Part shown: piece after piece, positions 11,790 through 25,145 of the stretch
Numbering within the stretch: the stretch's first letter is position 1
How the letters are laid out: each line of letters begins with the position of its first letter
From: Albula goreensis
Taxonomy: Eukaryota; Chordata; Actinopteri; Albuliformes; Albulidae
Direction: 5' to 3'
Assembly: GCA_022829145.1 (NCBI GenBank)
Contig: CM040750.1
Span: forward strand, 3,663,001-3,727,000
Length of the DNA: 64,000 nt
The notes under the pieces: generated by a model
The model's input: the letters and a program-made list of their open reading frames with translations, nothing else
Database searches by the model: none
What the model was told of the DNA's origin: nothing
Translations under genes and position numbers: made by a program

Positions 11790-12300
11790 TAATATGTTTC
11801 AATTGGTATAACATTAAATTATAAGTAGGAACTAAGATCTGTGGATTCATTTAACCCATTTGGTTCCATTGAATTCAATGTAAATATCCAGAATGAGTCC
11901 CTCTGCATTACAGTATCCTGATGTTGCCTCCTCTTGGAGAGGAACTTTTTCCAATCCAATGAAATTGAGAATTGCTGCAGATCCATGATTACATCTATCT
12001 AACATAAATCATGCCACAAGGGCATTTTAATATATAAATAACATGTGTGGAGTTATAATTGATGAAATCTTTGATAGTGTATTCTTGACCAGTATGTGGA
12101 TGATGAAACTTCTTAGTGTCAACAGTGTTAGTGCAATGGGCACATCTTTCACAGCGATAGTTACCTTGTACCCCCCCCCCCCCGACCCAGCCAACCAGCA
12201 TTTACACTTGGAGAGTTATACAGAGACGTACCCAACAGGTATGTGATGCTCTTACATCTCTTATAACAAAATCTGGGAAGAGAGGAAGCAAATTTAGTTG
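11790..12300 (-). mobile_element. Penelope-like retroelement, 3' fragment with GIY-YIG endonuclease region
   Basis: The frame at 12201-11995 on the minus strand contains the Penelope linker and GIY-YIG start: CERCAHCTNTV, HPHTGQEYTIKDFINYNSTHV and LKCPCGMIYV. Penelope-like elements encode a reverse transcriptase followed by a GIY-YIG endonuclease that nicks the target. Lower coordinates continue the domain in other frames (GG..R, then a W-x-F/Y-T/L stretch and a terminal LNE-like region), and 12210-12300 shows decayed upstream sequence. The RT core is absent, so this is a 5'-truncated, frameshifted copy. A C-run interrupts it near 12171-12183. Confidence 0.75.
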
Positions 12301-12380
12301 ACTGGGGAGCACATTGTAATATCCTCCAATGTTTCAAAATTATATTCTTAATCTTTGGAGACGTGTAGTTGTATTCTTAC

Positions 12381-14215
12381 TAGGGGTGGGTGATATGGCC
12401 TAAAATAATTATCACGGTATTTTCCACTGTTTTGATGGTATTTTATCACAGTATTTTGAGTTATGAAACTAAGTTATGTATGTTTGTATTGTATTAGGAA
12501 TGTAATAGAGAAACTGTTGACAATGTTTGGCACCTCAAAAGCATTTATTTTGTTAAAACAAAACAAAGCACATGATAGGAGTAGTGTAAATGTCTAAAGA
12601 AATATTTTTTAAACTGAATTTAACATCCTTCTGAATAGAGAATCTGTTACTCTTTCATCATCTCAGTGTCTCATTCTTCCAAGTTGTTTGCAAGGAACAC
12701 CAGCCTGTTTACAAGTTCAGGCTTAAGGGATGCCCCGGAGCATGTCACAATATTGCCCCCATTGCTGAATATATGCACAGAGGGTGAGCTTGTGGCTGGG
12801 ATGCACAGGTACTTCTTTGCAAGGTGACTAACACGAGGGAAGTGGGGGGAGTGAAGACGGCACCTCTCCAGTGGGTCCAATTCACTATCGGCTAGAATCA
12901 TCAGCAGGTAGCTATCTAGCTCCTGTTCAGCTTTGGTGGTGCACTGCTACATCCCTTGAAGAAACTGCCCAGGCTGGTCCTGAGCTTCTCTGATGGTGGA
13001 GCACTGCTCGAAGCTGTCTCCCTCTTGATTTGACCCCCAGTGGAAGGAGCATTAGTGGCAGCATTCTCGTTCAGTGCTTTGATTTCAATGGCCACCCTTG
13101 CCTGTCAACACCTCTAACATCTCACCAGATAAGTAGGTGGCCTTGAACCTGGGGTCTTAGAATGATGCAATGGACAAAAGCTCATCTGTAGCAGGGTCAC
13201 TGTACTTTTCATTCAGGTAATTGGAGTCGCTCGTCCTAATATCCTGGTTCAGTCCTGGGTTTTCCGCTTGTGGCTTCAAAATTCAATAAATGGAGAACCA
13301 GCTTTATGTATGAAATGGTCACGTATTCTTCTCCCAACAGGGCATGTGTAAAATCTTGGAGAGGCTTCAGCGCCTCAGTGACCACCTATAACACCTGGAA
13401 GTCTTGCAAGAAGGTGCCACAAATTTTTGTCTGCTGCCAAGACTTGTGAAAGAGTCCTGTTTTAAGACTCTTTCCATCATTTCATTTCATTCCCCTGCTC
13501 ATCGACACATTCGGGTGATGCTGTTGTAAATTACATGTTTGAAGTGTATCCATAGACATACCTGAGTGTCAGATATTGCTGATATATTTAAGTGAATGGT
13601 GTGCTTTCTTGATGGCAGTATTGTTGCAAATTGTTCTTAGCCTTATAGAGATAGACCTTGTCCTGAGTTCTGTTCTCTGTAGCTTCTTAGAATTACATTC
13701 AGCCCTGAAACAAAGTCATTTTTGAATGATGCTCCAGGAGTGTTCTTCTCTGTCAACCTAATTTGATTTTAGGTAATGAGTTGCTAAAATAATTTCAAAA
13801 AGCAATTATATCTTTAATTTATATTGACAGTCCCTTGCCAACCTTACCAAGAGGCATACAGATGCTGAGTTCTTTCTTGGAACACGGGCTTGGGGCCTGT
13901 GGGCTCAGTGATACAAACACTGCCCTCGAATGTCCTCTGACCTTTTGAAGCATTACATCATCAGCGACCTGATTGTCATGGACATGGCTTTTAGCACTGT
14001 TCTCTGTACATTACGCAATATTACATTTGTTATTGTTACAAATATCCTTATGGGTAATGTGGAAATGTTGTGGCTATTGATCCAGTTGCCTAGGAATGGT
14101 CTCCCAGAGATGCATTATTGTTATGATGCAGGTGTATTTTAATTGAAATTAATACAATGTTGCAAGAAAAATCTGCTTTTAATATCGACATATCAATATC
14201 AATAACATCTGTTGG
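12381..14215 (-). mobile_element. hAT transposon remnant
   Basis: The left end at 12381 reads taggggtgggtgatatggcc, a common fish hAT terminus. A hAT transposase C-terminus lies inside on the minus strand (12660-13420). The right boundary is approximate: sequence near 14180-14200 (atatcgacatatcaatatc) resembles subterminal repeats, but I found neither a clean inverted terminus nor a target duplication matching attcttac at 12373-12380. Confidence 0.6.
12660..13420 (-). pseudogene. hAT transposase, C-terminal half (ZBED-like), broken
   Basis: The best frame, 12901-12671, encodes the hAT dimerisation region: LDPLERCRLHSPHFPRVSHL, then AKKYLCIPATSSPS and a decayed S-x-GNIVTC...LKPELVNRLVFLA. Upstream, at higher coordinates on the minus strand, sequence continues through other frames with the motifs SDPATDELLSIASF and FKATYLS that usually precede this domain. 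Family members are cut-and-paste transposases that assemble through this C-terminus. Stops and frameshifts make it inactive. The BED finger and the first catalytic residues are not seen clearly. Confidence 0.75.
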
Positions 14216-14765
14216 CCAAGGGGGCACTTATGTATAATGCCCTGTTATTGGGTTTCATCCATCCTTCCTTGTTTCCATATGCATTAGGCTATGTCCTGAA
14301 GATTTTCCTGAAGTTTGTCCTGAAGTTTAGTTTATTGAAATTACATTTGCGCAAATTCCTTTGTTATTGAAGTCCGTATGATTGTCTTGGCAGGCCCATT
14401 CTGCCTGTTAGTACATATGGCTAGTTCATTGATACCATTTTGGTAAATTCTAATGAGTCTCCAACCAGATTAGATTACAAAACATAAATAGATCAAAATT
14501 CAAATTAAAGATTTGCTTGATAGATTTCTGAACTCATCTGAACTGAGGTTCCATCTCCCGTATTCTGGTTCCATTGAGATGCCAATGTTTCAGCATTTTT
14601 AGGCTCAATATGTTAAAAATGCTGCATCCAAAAGAACTTAAGCATCAGCTCCTCAACGGAGCCAGAATGTATGCAAATGCAACAACGTTAAAGCACTAAG
14701 GTATGAGTACATACAACAAATGACTATAAAAATTTGAAGCAGTTGTTGATGGGTAGTGTAAATAC

Positions 14766-15619
14766 TAGGGCTGTCAATGTTAACGTGTTAACGCTCACGA
14801 TTAATCTGGAAACCTTAACGCGTTAATTTTTGTTTTTAACGCAAATTAATCGTATTACCAAGTCTGACGCCAACTTCCTCCAACAATTCGGGCACGGATG
14901 TTTACCTGGCTGAATTACTGAAAGGCATGGCAAACGCAGATAACACGATGACTGAGGAGACTTCCCCAGTGTGCTGAACGATAAATTTCGCTTTAGAAAG
15001 CTTCCAGATGGAAGTTTAGATGAAACCAAAGTTGTGTGCAAATATTGCATTGATGAAATGTCTTCCGTAGCACAACAAGTCTGAAGTACCTTCTTTGGGA
15101 AAAGCACGTCTTGCTGATGTTAGCAAAGATGCTAGCATTAAGACAGGATCAAGCCATGTTCATCAAACTGCAGCCAGGGCACGTCTGTCAACAAAGCGAC
15201 AATAACTAAGCTAACCAATGCAATCGCTAAACAATTTACAGGCAAGCTGTTTACATTCACTTTTCTTTATGTGGTTGTCTGCTAATTAAATCTGCAATTC
15301 ATTATGGATGTTGCGGGCAATGCAAAGCACTCCCTGAGACTTTTTTACTTGGCAAATTTAGAGATTCTAATTCAGAAATCATCAAAACTAAGCTGAAGTG
15401 TTATAATAAAAAAATAACAACAAAAAACTGATTCCTCTAATGACTCCTCAATCAGTTTGTTATGCATTTATTTATTCCAGCACCACAGATGTATTTGGTT
15501 TATCCCCCCCAAAAAATACAAATAAATACTAGTATTTTAAACTTGTGATTAATCATGATTAATCACAGCCTATTATTGTGATTAACTTGATTAACTTTTT
15601 TAATCAATTGACAGCACTA
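14766..15619 (+). mobile_element. Internally deleted hAT transposon
   Basis: The left end tagggctgtcaatgttaacg pairs with a right end ending caattgacagcacta. Flanking 8-mers gtaaatac (14758-14765) and ataaatac (15620-15627) differ at one base and fit a decayed hAT target duplication. At 854 bp it is far shorter than an autonomous element and keeps only a BED-finger region. Confidence 0.8.
14940..15190 (+). pseudogene. BED zinc-finger N-terminus of a hAT transposase
   Basis: The plus-strand frames read DKFRFRKLPDGSLDETKVVC, then KYCIDEMSS. After a frame change SLKY..KHVL is read, which gives the C-x2-C...H spacing of a BED finger as in ZBED-type hAT transposases. This finger binds the element's subterminal repeats. 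Everything after the finger is deleted, so it is inactive. Confidence 0.65.
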
Positions 15620-15627
15620 ATAAATAC

Positions 15628-18012
15628 ATGAAATAACTGTACAGTAGAAATTAGATTTTGATTGTGCAAATTTAATTTACATGTTATTTACGAAGCGGTA
15701 AATAACCAATGTTTAGTTGTAAATGTGCTAAACTGTATAGTTTTTGTGAGCCTGTATGGGGGCAGTTAAATTATTATAAGAATAAAAAACTTGAAACCAG
15801 GTTTTACAAGGTCTTAAGAGTTCCAATATTTTACATATAATTTAGTTTAATATAGTTTATATTAATAGTCAGAGGTAGGTATTGGTACAGTTGGTTATTC
15901 ATGTTGATAATATGCTTTCGCTCTGGACTTCCACAGAAACGGGAGTGATTTTCAGTCTTAGCAGACAGCTCCACTTCACAGAGATGCAGAGATCTTGTTT
16001 CTTGTGAGGAGATTACATTGACTTGCTTCGCTGATCCGTTACAACGTGCTTCTATATTTTCATGTTCAATTCTGAATCACACAGCCAAGTGCTTCTATAA
16101 CAGTGAAGGTTAAATATAGTAACACCAGAAGTCCTCTCCAGGAAGTGAAGTTGAGACATTTAGTGTAGCTTTTACCTTATTTTAGGAATAAAATGCTTGA
16201 AAGGCTCATTTATTATTACAAAATTACAAACTTATTACAGTTATATTCTCTATGTTTTATGGGTGTTTTAATAGTAATTAACTAATTTATGCATTTTACC
16301 TCTACCCTCAACATCAAGAGCTCATTCATACATTCAGGTTGACAGTTAATTTCTTCAGTATTTATGACAGGATATTTCTTATGAGGACTAGTATTTACAA
16401 AAAATTTATAACATATTGTAAAAGTTTGTGGATCATGCAATACCAAACAAGTGCCAGGCATTATGTGTCCAGAGACAAATATTGTTCTTTCAATCTATAA
16501 TTCTTCAACCAACCAGTTCCCTTTCCTTCCCAGCAGTATTAGCATCTGCTGAGGAGACAGACGACTGATACTGCATGAATTATTCTGGCCTCAGCAAGTT
16601 ATTGCTGCTGACATTGTACTTTCTACATATCAAAGGGCCAGAAGGAAAACCCCCCTTAATGGGGAAAAAGACACTTATTCAAATGTTAAGCATTCAGTAA
16701 ACTAAATCAAATTTACCTCTCAGTTTTTTGAAGAGAAACACTTGGAGGGAGTCATGCTTGCATTTCTTTACAGGATTATACAATTATATGTTTTTTTTTC
16801 CCCATTGATGTCTGAGTGTAATATAACTCCCATAAGCCAGAATGCGGGTGATGGGACGTGGGGGTCAGACAAAACAGTCACATGGTCTAGCAGGGCAAAA
16901 GATGGTGTAGAAGATGCCTGTGCTGGCTCCACCAGCCCTCAGTGTGACTGATAATTTACAACAGCACTCTCCTTCTGCAACCTATGTAACCCGCAAATAC
17001 AGCTGAGGGATCCACTATAATCCATTAAGTGGCTGATTGCTAATTGTGTTTGCCAGGAGACCCTGTCTGTGCAGATGCATACGTTTGAAATACCAGACTG
17101 GATTAATAATTTTGGTAGGCACCCACTGTTGAATTCAGTAGGAATCCCATTTTTTATCATTTCGTGAACATTCTGTAACAGTGCATATGAGGTGATTGTG
17201 AGGTATAATGGAATGGCTCCTTCAGATGGTCCAAAGCCAGACAGTTCAATCAATCAAGTGTGTGGTTATGACAACTTTATTAGGGATGCAAAAATATAGG
17301 TATTATGCAAAAGTTGTAGAATTGTTCATGAACTTTCAGAATTAAGAGTTTATTGAAATCTATTTGAACATGCATGTTGTGAATCTTTTCTGTGCAAACA
17401 AGAAGTTAAGTCAAATAGTGTTCAGTTATTTCAAGGGAAAATATGCTCTATCACCATTAAAACCCATATGCCAGGTCTTTGTACAATGTTAAGAAAGTTA
17501 TATGGAAAGTCTGAATCCAGCCACGGTTCACCATCTCATGATGTGTGTTGAGGTTTGGATGTGTGTGGAGCTCTGTGCTCTCCCACAGCTGTGCTCAGCA
17601 CTACCCCCTTTCAGTAGGTTATATCTCTGAACAATAACTCAGGGAACAAAGAACAACAGATTCCTTAATACCATACATGTGTTAAAGTATCAAATTTAGT
17701 TCAATTCTTTATAAATTAGTATTAGTAAAGACCCTCTAAATTATTATTTATAGTAATATGTGTGTGTTAATTATTATAATAAGTTATTTGAATTGTTTAA
17801 TGCCAGTTACAATAATATTACATTAAAATTGTTTTGGTATTAACTTCTCTTTGAAACCTGTACAACCTTGACTATGATTGCGTTTTAAACTAAGGAATTC
17901 TACATTTTATAGCAAGATTGTTAATCAATGAAAAAGGGGGTAATTCCACATCACACTTATACTTTTCTCTGGAAACATTGGGTGTGTCATAGATGAAACT
18001 GGGGTTTGGGGG
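15628..18012. other. Unannotated AT-rich sequence
   Basis: No coding or repeat signatures are recognised. Open frames near 16742-16951 and 16939-17253 show no known family. Confidence 0.4.
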
Positions 18013-18199
18013 CAAGGTCCGTCACTGCATTTATTTGGCACCAATGGTAGCATACACTACACATGCCATGTTGCACTCACGGTGGGTGTATCCTGTATCA
18101 TTCCAAACAGGTAGAACATTAGCCTTAAAAGAACAGAAGAGAAGCTACCTTTTGCCTGCAGAATCACATTCACAGTGCCTCAGCTAAACCACCCACAGA
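18013..18199 (+). repeat. Diverged direct repeat, copy A
   Basis: This copy shares the ordered blocks aatggtagcata, gtatcatt, ccttttgcctgcag and cagctaaaccacccacaga with 19029-19209. The pair lies about 1 kb apart in the same orientation. Sequence between the blocks is diverged, so the duplication is old. I do not recognise the family. Confidence 0.7.
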
Positions 18200-19028
18200 C
18201 TTATGGGTTGCTACTTTGTAACTAATAAGCAACTTGAGGCAAAAATGACATCATAAAGTGCAATACAACAGAAAAAATACAACAACAGTTCAGCAGACAG
18301 TGGAAGGCAAACAGCAGAATCCAGGACACAGAGAGGCATAGCAAGATTCTGAATGCTAACTGCTACTGGCATGGCTCATGCAGCAGGCAGCAGTTCATTA
18401 ATGGCAACTATAGTGACTTTTGACAGTAATGGCAGAAACTTAGGCTGAGGGTTTGTTTCAGGAGCCATGGTGGGTTTGTGGAGGCTTGGCAGACAGCAGA
18501 GGACTAGCAGTATCTTGCAGAGTAGAATTTCCCCCATTTTGCTACTAATGTACAGTGGTGGCATTCTTCAGCTCCTCGGGGGGTGATGAGACAGAACAGC
18601 AGCATTGCTGTGTCTTCTATTTGGTTGAGGCAGGCACCACCCCTGCGGCAGAACTATCCTGTTAGTGGTGTTGATTGCAACTTATTAATACCCAGGATAC
18701 AGGGGGAGGCGCTGTATGCCTTAAATATTATTTGCTCTATTTTCATCAAACCTATTTACAGGGATAGCCGACAATTCCCACACATCTCAACAACTTGTTC
18801 TCTTACCAGCTTAGTGTGTGTGGCTACCCAGGACATCTCTTAAAGCAGGAAGCTGGGTCTCATGAGGCTAATAGTGGATCAGAGAGAGGTGCTCAGGCTA
18901 GCACACTTTTTTTTTTTTAGCCCTTAAAAGAATGTTTGGCAAAGTTAGCACTGCTTCTTCCCTTTGGACTGCCGCAATCCTGTCGACATCACAGCCAGTG
19001 TAGCATTAGGAGAGTGAGATTTTCATGA
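18200..19028. other. Spacer between the diverged repeats
   Basis: No known feature is seen. A T-run lies at 18909-18919. Confidence 0.4.
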
Positions 19029-19209
19029 CAAGGTACTTTGCCATTTCTAGCCATGGTAGCATATGGTGCATATGACACACAGCACCCAGGACAGGCTTAG
19101 GTAGTATCATTCAAAATATGAGGACCACTGTCCATGAGCTGAAAGGTTGAGAGTCCACCTTTTGCCTGCAGCATTCCATTCTTGTGGAGTCAGCTAAACC
19201 ACCCACAGA
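19029..19209 (+). repeat. Diverged direct repeat, copy B
   Basis: This is the second copy of the 18013-18199 repeat, with ccatggtagcata, tagtatcatt, ccttttgcctgcag and cagctaaaccacccacaga in the same order. Faint similarity continues past the end (cataaa-tg-aata followed by caaca). Confidence 0.7.
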
Positions 19210-22157
19210 ATAACACTGCCATATAACCAATTAACAGCCAGATACAGTAGCTAACTGTATCCGGCTAATCTTTGTAATTAGCAACAGTTATAGAAAAATT
19301 AAGCAGACATGATAGCATAAAATGTAATAAATGCAACACATACAGAAGTCTGTGCTGCAATATAAGTGTACATTTAGAATGTACAACTATGATCTTTAAG
19401 ATATTGCTATGATTAAGATATTCAATCAATATGCTCAATTGACAGCACTTTTTTGAATAATATCAGTATCAGACTTGAGAATGCAGAGTTGCACAACTAT
19501 TTATTCTTTAAAAACAACAGCAACAACCTACTGTATTTATAGTTAACGTCTTTGTAGCTTATATGAAAATCAATGTACAGTATGTGGCTTTCGTTGAGCT
19601 CATTTTCTCTTAACATAAAGGTCCATATGAGTTGAGCCAAGGCCTGCTTTGCCATTATTTCCAGTTTACACTGAGAGTCTAGGTGGATATGAATTGGGGA
19701 ATGTTAAATTTTAGGATTAATTTGAAATGGTTAATGCATCACTAAAATAATAATGCAAACAATTATGATGTAGCACACATGTACATAACACATCCTTACT
19801 TTGCTACCTGAGATTGAGAAGCAGAAAGATGGACTTCTTGGTGGATAGTTTAGTTTTAAAATGTTGTCTAATGGCTGTGAAGTTTACAAATCATCATTCA
19901 TTAATCATGTCATTACATTAGTATTACTTTTAGTATCAATAGCATTTGATTTGATATAATTCATTTGTGTTGATTCAACATTAATTTGATAGTTCATCTA
20001 GTTCAAAGTTTAAATATCCTTGATTTTAAAAGAAATATTCTTACAAATTAGGATTTATTACAATTACAGTAATTTATGCAATTATATAGTGTTATTGATT
20101 GACAGTTCTAATGTCAACACAACATCCTTGACGTTGGAAGATGTGAAGCTTTTTGCAGGTGTGGTAGGGTGCTAGAAATCTTTTTACCTTCCAGTCTTAT
20201 TATCTATGCTTCAGCTTCATGGATGGCCTACTTTACTGACACTAACACTTAAAAAGTTTGTAAGGAATTTTTCAACACTTCACCCATAGCTCTTACAGAA
20301 TACACCCACATTACAATGTCTGGAGCAGTAGGCTGCTGCAGTACACCATTGATAGTTGATGGCAAAATGTACTACATGAGTGGCGACTCTAGGTTGTCAA
20401 TTGAAAATAGTCAAGCAGTTTACTCTTCACTTATTGCAGCATTGTAATAAAGGATTTTCAAAGTGCATTTTCAAAGTGCATGTTTCCATTCTATGTAGGA
20501 CTTTACAAATAGCCAAGGATAGTAGATTTGAAATATAAAACTTTCACATTTCTATGGGTGTTACCGCTGTTGTTGGTATCTTAGCTGCTGCTCAGTTTGT
20601 GAGTTTGCTGAATTTATTCTGCATTTTCCTTTGGGAGAGGTGAGCCAGTGCATGTACTCACCTGGAACTCTCATGTCCTCCCCATTACTGCATGAGTGCA
20701 TGGTACTGAATGAGGCCCACAGAAAGCTCCATTAATAATTGAGTCCCCTCTTCTTTAATAACATTCTCTTGAAACAGAACTTGGCTCACTTTGAGCAATG
20801 TCTGTAGGCCTGTCACAAATGCAAAGGTTTCATGTATACTTTTTTCAGGAAGTTCCCAGTGTGGACTTTTCCTGTTAAGGTTTTAGGTTATCAGTGGAAG
20901 TATAGAAACAGTATAATTTGGTTATCAGTTGCATAGTACTTTTTTAGGTCCGTGATTTATTCGCAGTTTATCATACTTTTGCTTCTAGGCCTTTATTCCC
21001 AGTTTGCACATATAATAAAATCAGAAGACCATGAAAATACAATAAAAACATTGACTTGATCTGAAATAAAAAAAAAAAATCAACTTCAGGGAAAAACCAG
21101 AAAAATATGTGATGCCAGTATAGTAAGCAAGGGTGAACCTCTCTGTTTCAGCCACTGAGTTTTTGTATGTATTGGTATTGCATATGGATGTTGGACATAT
21201 TGACCCAGCACAAGTGTCACAGATGCATTTTTTTTTTTTGAATATTTGAAGTTTTCAGTCAAGTAATTTTACTGCTGTATAAAGGTACAAAATATTTCAG
21301 CTCCTTATTTGTCTCTGGTATGAAGTGCTGATCTTCCCTGACATCACAAATGCATTGTTACAAATTTGAGAAGCTCAATGCATACCCTCACTATGTTCCC
21401 TTCCCCACTCTTAGGGCGACCCCTGCTCTCCCAGAAGGTCGGTTGTCTCATTTCATTACCCACAGTCATCTGAAAAGGAGATACCACCAAGATGTTTAGC
21501 ACCAAAAGGTCAGTGTGTTTACAGTTTTGTCTGTAGAGTGGTGTATCTGTGTGCTTTCCATGTGTTTTCAAAACACTACAGTCATTCTGTATAACAATAT
21601 TTAATGCTGAATGACATTGGCAGGGTGTTGTGCTTTATGTGCGTGTGCCCAGTTTTACTTTTACAATGTGTATGGTTTCAGGGTAGCTTTCTGTTGATAT
21701 TTTAATAATTTTGCTTCTTTTATCTGGGAAATGTGTAACATGTCTCAAGTTAAAATGTCACACCGTCGCTGTTTTGGTTTAATATCTTCATTCTTAATTA
21801 GTGAAATAAATATATAAAAAAGGAGTAGGTTCTAACAAGACATGTTCTGTAGAACTGTCTTGTGATGATGATCTGTTTATTGTAGTAAAGGACCAGTCAA
21901 GTGCAATTCACAAAAACAGGCTTATTCACTACCCACCATGTCTCATTTAGGAAGAGGTCTGTAAAGCATAATTTAAGCATGAATCATAAAATAATCATTT
22001 GTTAAATGTCCAATATAATAGATATAATTACATAACAGAAGTTGCAATGGAATAGCCTACTCAAAAACTCACTGCCATTGAATGTTAATGACTTCAAACC
22101 TATAGTTTAACTTGTGATCTTGGTTCTGAATCTCAAACCTCTAAGTAATTGTTGGTT
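19210..22157. other. Unannotated AT-rich sequence
   Basis: Nothing recognisable. Short A- and T-runs occur near 21067 and 21229. The phrases attgacagcac (19438) and attgacagttcta (20098) resemble hAT termini but have no partners. Confidence 0.4.
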
Positions 22158-22165
22158 GTAGCCAG

Positions 22166-23068
22166 TAGAGCTGCAACTAATGGCTATTTTGATAAGCGAC
22201 TAGTCTGTTGATTATTATTTTGATCATTCAGTTGTTGGATTGTTTGAAAAATGTAATAAAAAACTTTTATAAAGATTTATTATCAATAAATTGCATTCCA
22301 ATGTGCAGTGTTCAGTTTTAACTAAAAAATAAAAAAACATGAAAAAATGTTCATAAAGCATCTTATTAAAAAAAAACACCTTTTAGCTTTTTAACAAAAA
22401 TGAAGCTTGTCATACAGCATTTAAGTAATAAATTATAAATAAAGTAGAATCATTATCATGATGTTACTCAGAAAGCGATCCCTGTTTCATTTGAACATTT
22501 TATACACATATGGCAGGAGTCCATTCTGCCCATATACACACACTCCCACACTAGCACCAAGTGATTAGCTCACGCAATTGTCATCTGCATACTTAAGCAA
22601 CAAAAATGTGACGCAAGAGGAGTCTAAGCAGAGGGAGAGGGCTTAATTCACCCTTTATCTAATTTAGTTAGCGAAGAACTACCCTCTTTACATGGTTCAG
22701 TAAGAAATGTGTGATTATGGTAGCGTTATTTATTTTATACTGCAGTACAAAAAAAATAGCATTCCGTATTGATTTGTCAAGGAACCCAACATTCCACTCA
22801 AGTGCCACTCAAGTTCAGCGTAGAACATTTTGCACCTGACAATTTTACACCTTTGTAGTAAAGTGTGTCCATGCTTTGGATGTTTTCTGTCGCACTGTTT
22901 TCTCTGTTGCCTTTGTCATTTTTTGAATGCTTTGTTTTTTTTAGTGATGCAGCTAATGCCACAGCGTGCTTATAATAACATAGACCAACTAATTGTTAAT
23001 TAAATTCATTTCCACCTATTTTTATATTCAATTTTAGTCAATTTAGTCAATTAGTTGTTGCAGCCCTT
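22166..23068. mobile_element. Non-autonomous hAT transposon
   Basis: The left end tagagctgcaactaatggc and right end tagttgttgcagccctt are inverted copies, a common vertebrate hAT terminus. Flanking 8-mers gtagccag (22158-22165) and gcagccat (23069-23076) match at six of eight positions, as expected for an old target duplication. The 903-bp interior is A/T-rich and shows no transposase. Confidence 0.75.
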
Positions 23069-23076
23069 GCAGCCAT

Positions 23077-25102
23077 TACTATTTAGTTTTCCTATAAGAC
23101 TATATTTTATACCAGTGGCAAACAACATTTTAAGAAAATGTAATGTATATTCTGTATTGCGCTTGTCCACTGCTAATATCAAAAAATCAGAGACGTCAAT
23201 GTGTGAGTAATCTGTTTTAAGAGTTTTAAGACGCACTTGCAGCAGCAGTTGGACTGAACTGGAAAAGGCACCATTTGTTTAAGGTACAGGAATAGCAATT
23301 CAATGCAAAACATGCTCATGTCAGTATTTATCTTACCAGTGTACATGACACTTTAGCAAACCAATAGGAAAAATGTTTCCCTCAGCGGAACTGTTCATTA
23401 TTCAAAGTAGGCGGTATGGAGCCTGAACTAATGACACCTCTAATTACATCAAGAGCCAGTCAAAAACAAAAAAGCCTGAAACTCCACAAAATATTCAGTG
23501 ATTGCTGTCCTTCTGCCTGTGGGTTTGAAATATAAGTAAAATCATATTGCCTCAGCAAGCTTTAAGGAAAAGAGGTCCATAGTGATGTGTCTGAACCTCC
23601 AATAGCCTCTAAATACCTTGCATAGTGGAAAATGTGAGTGTTGGAGTAGGGGATTATGTCAAATACAGATTGAGTCCTCTAGCTCTAGAAAGTGTCTAAG
23701 GTGTTGGTTATCACTTGGGATAACATAATTGACAGCGGCCCTTGTCAAGAATTACTGTAACAAGGTTTCCAACCATTAATGTAAAAAAAATATAAAAAAA
23801 CAATAGATCACCTCTGGTCTTCTGCAGTCTACCATGTCCCGGATGGTGTCGAAAGCTTCTGGCTTCCTCCCTTGCTTTGCTGTTTGGAGCCAGGCAACTG
23901 TGCTTCTCCAGAAATGCTAGACTGAGTATGGGTTTACATGTTGATTTTGAGTTAAGCTTCAGCCGCAGTCAAGCCAATGGTACTACTACAGGATTCTTTC
24001 CTGTAGGAATCATCTTGGAGCATCCTTTGCTCAGCTCATTGGAAGGACTTCATAGACTGGCCTGTCCTAGGTGAATCCCTGGGCAACAGTCCCATAGCCT
24101 ACCAGTGGAATTTAAAGATCTGTCAGTCATTGGAATGGCGGTTGTTGGGAAATTGCTGTGTAACCCCTTCCAGACTAGTAAGCTTCAAATTTGTTTCCTT
24201 AAGGCATCACAAATTGGGCATTCTATTGTGGAGTGAAAATCAGGACACATAACACCAGCAAAATCTCTGACATGGGTAAGGCTAAGATATATTGTCATTT
24301 TCACTAAGTCAATAAAATAGCATAACAATTTTTTTAATTTTTTAAAGTGTACCAGCAGTTCCCAAGGTATTTCCCTTTGAAATCTTGGCTCTTGGGTATG
24401 CTTTTTTACCCTAAAAGGCCAAAACGTTCCTCAAAATTGGAATTTCATGAAAACACTTGAATATTATAAACCTTTTGAATTGATGAGATCATTCAAATAT
24501 TTTAACTCAAAATCCTAGTTCAAAATAATTCAAACAAATGAAAACTTAGGGATAGTAGAGCAGGGAGGATCTGACACTCAAGCACGGAAATTATAATATA
24601 ATGCAATATTTAACATAAAGGTCTCATCACACATGCACAATTGCAGGTACAATTCCGGCTGGTTCAAAATAATTCAAATCAAATGCCAAATTTGGAATGT
24701 TTCATTTCTGGTGAATAAACAATCTTGCTTGTCCAGCAGGGCAATACTGGCAGCTAGTCAGCACACTTCATAAAAGAAAATTCTGAATTCATACTTGTTA
24801 CAAACCTTGTTCACATTTCGGACTCTGATCTGGAAGTTGCCCCTTAGAAAATGTTAAAATTGAAAAACCTGGTACTTCCTGTGACTGTACTTTGTTACTC
24901 ATAGTATGTGCAATGAACTTTGATACCCATGAAATGAAATTTGATATATTGAATGAACGGTTGGAATGGACTACAATTATGGAATATGGAATGGACTTTA
25001 ATATACATGTAATTAATTAATTGTATTTACATACTTTGTGTATATTTTATGACTGATGCACATACCTTGAGAACAGAATTGATATTGAGTGAAAAAAACC
25101 TG

Positions 25103-25104
<2 letters not shown>
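23077..25104. other. Unannotated AT-rich sequence
   Basis: I recognise no gene or repeat. A 65-codon open frame at 23877-24074 lacks any family features. Confidence 0.4.

Positions 25105-25141
<37 letters not shown>
25105..25141. repeat. (AC)n microsatellite
   Basis: About 18 uninterrupted AC dinucleotides. Confidence 0.98.

Positions 25142-25145
<4 letters not shown>

Noticed and set aside
19430-20115. Phrases attgacagcac and attgacagttcta that resemble hAT termini
   Set aside because: Neither has an inverted partner or an 8-bp flanking repeat at a plausible distance.
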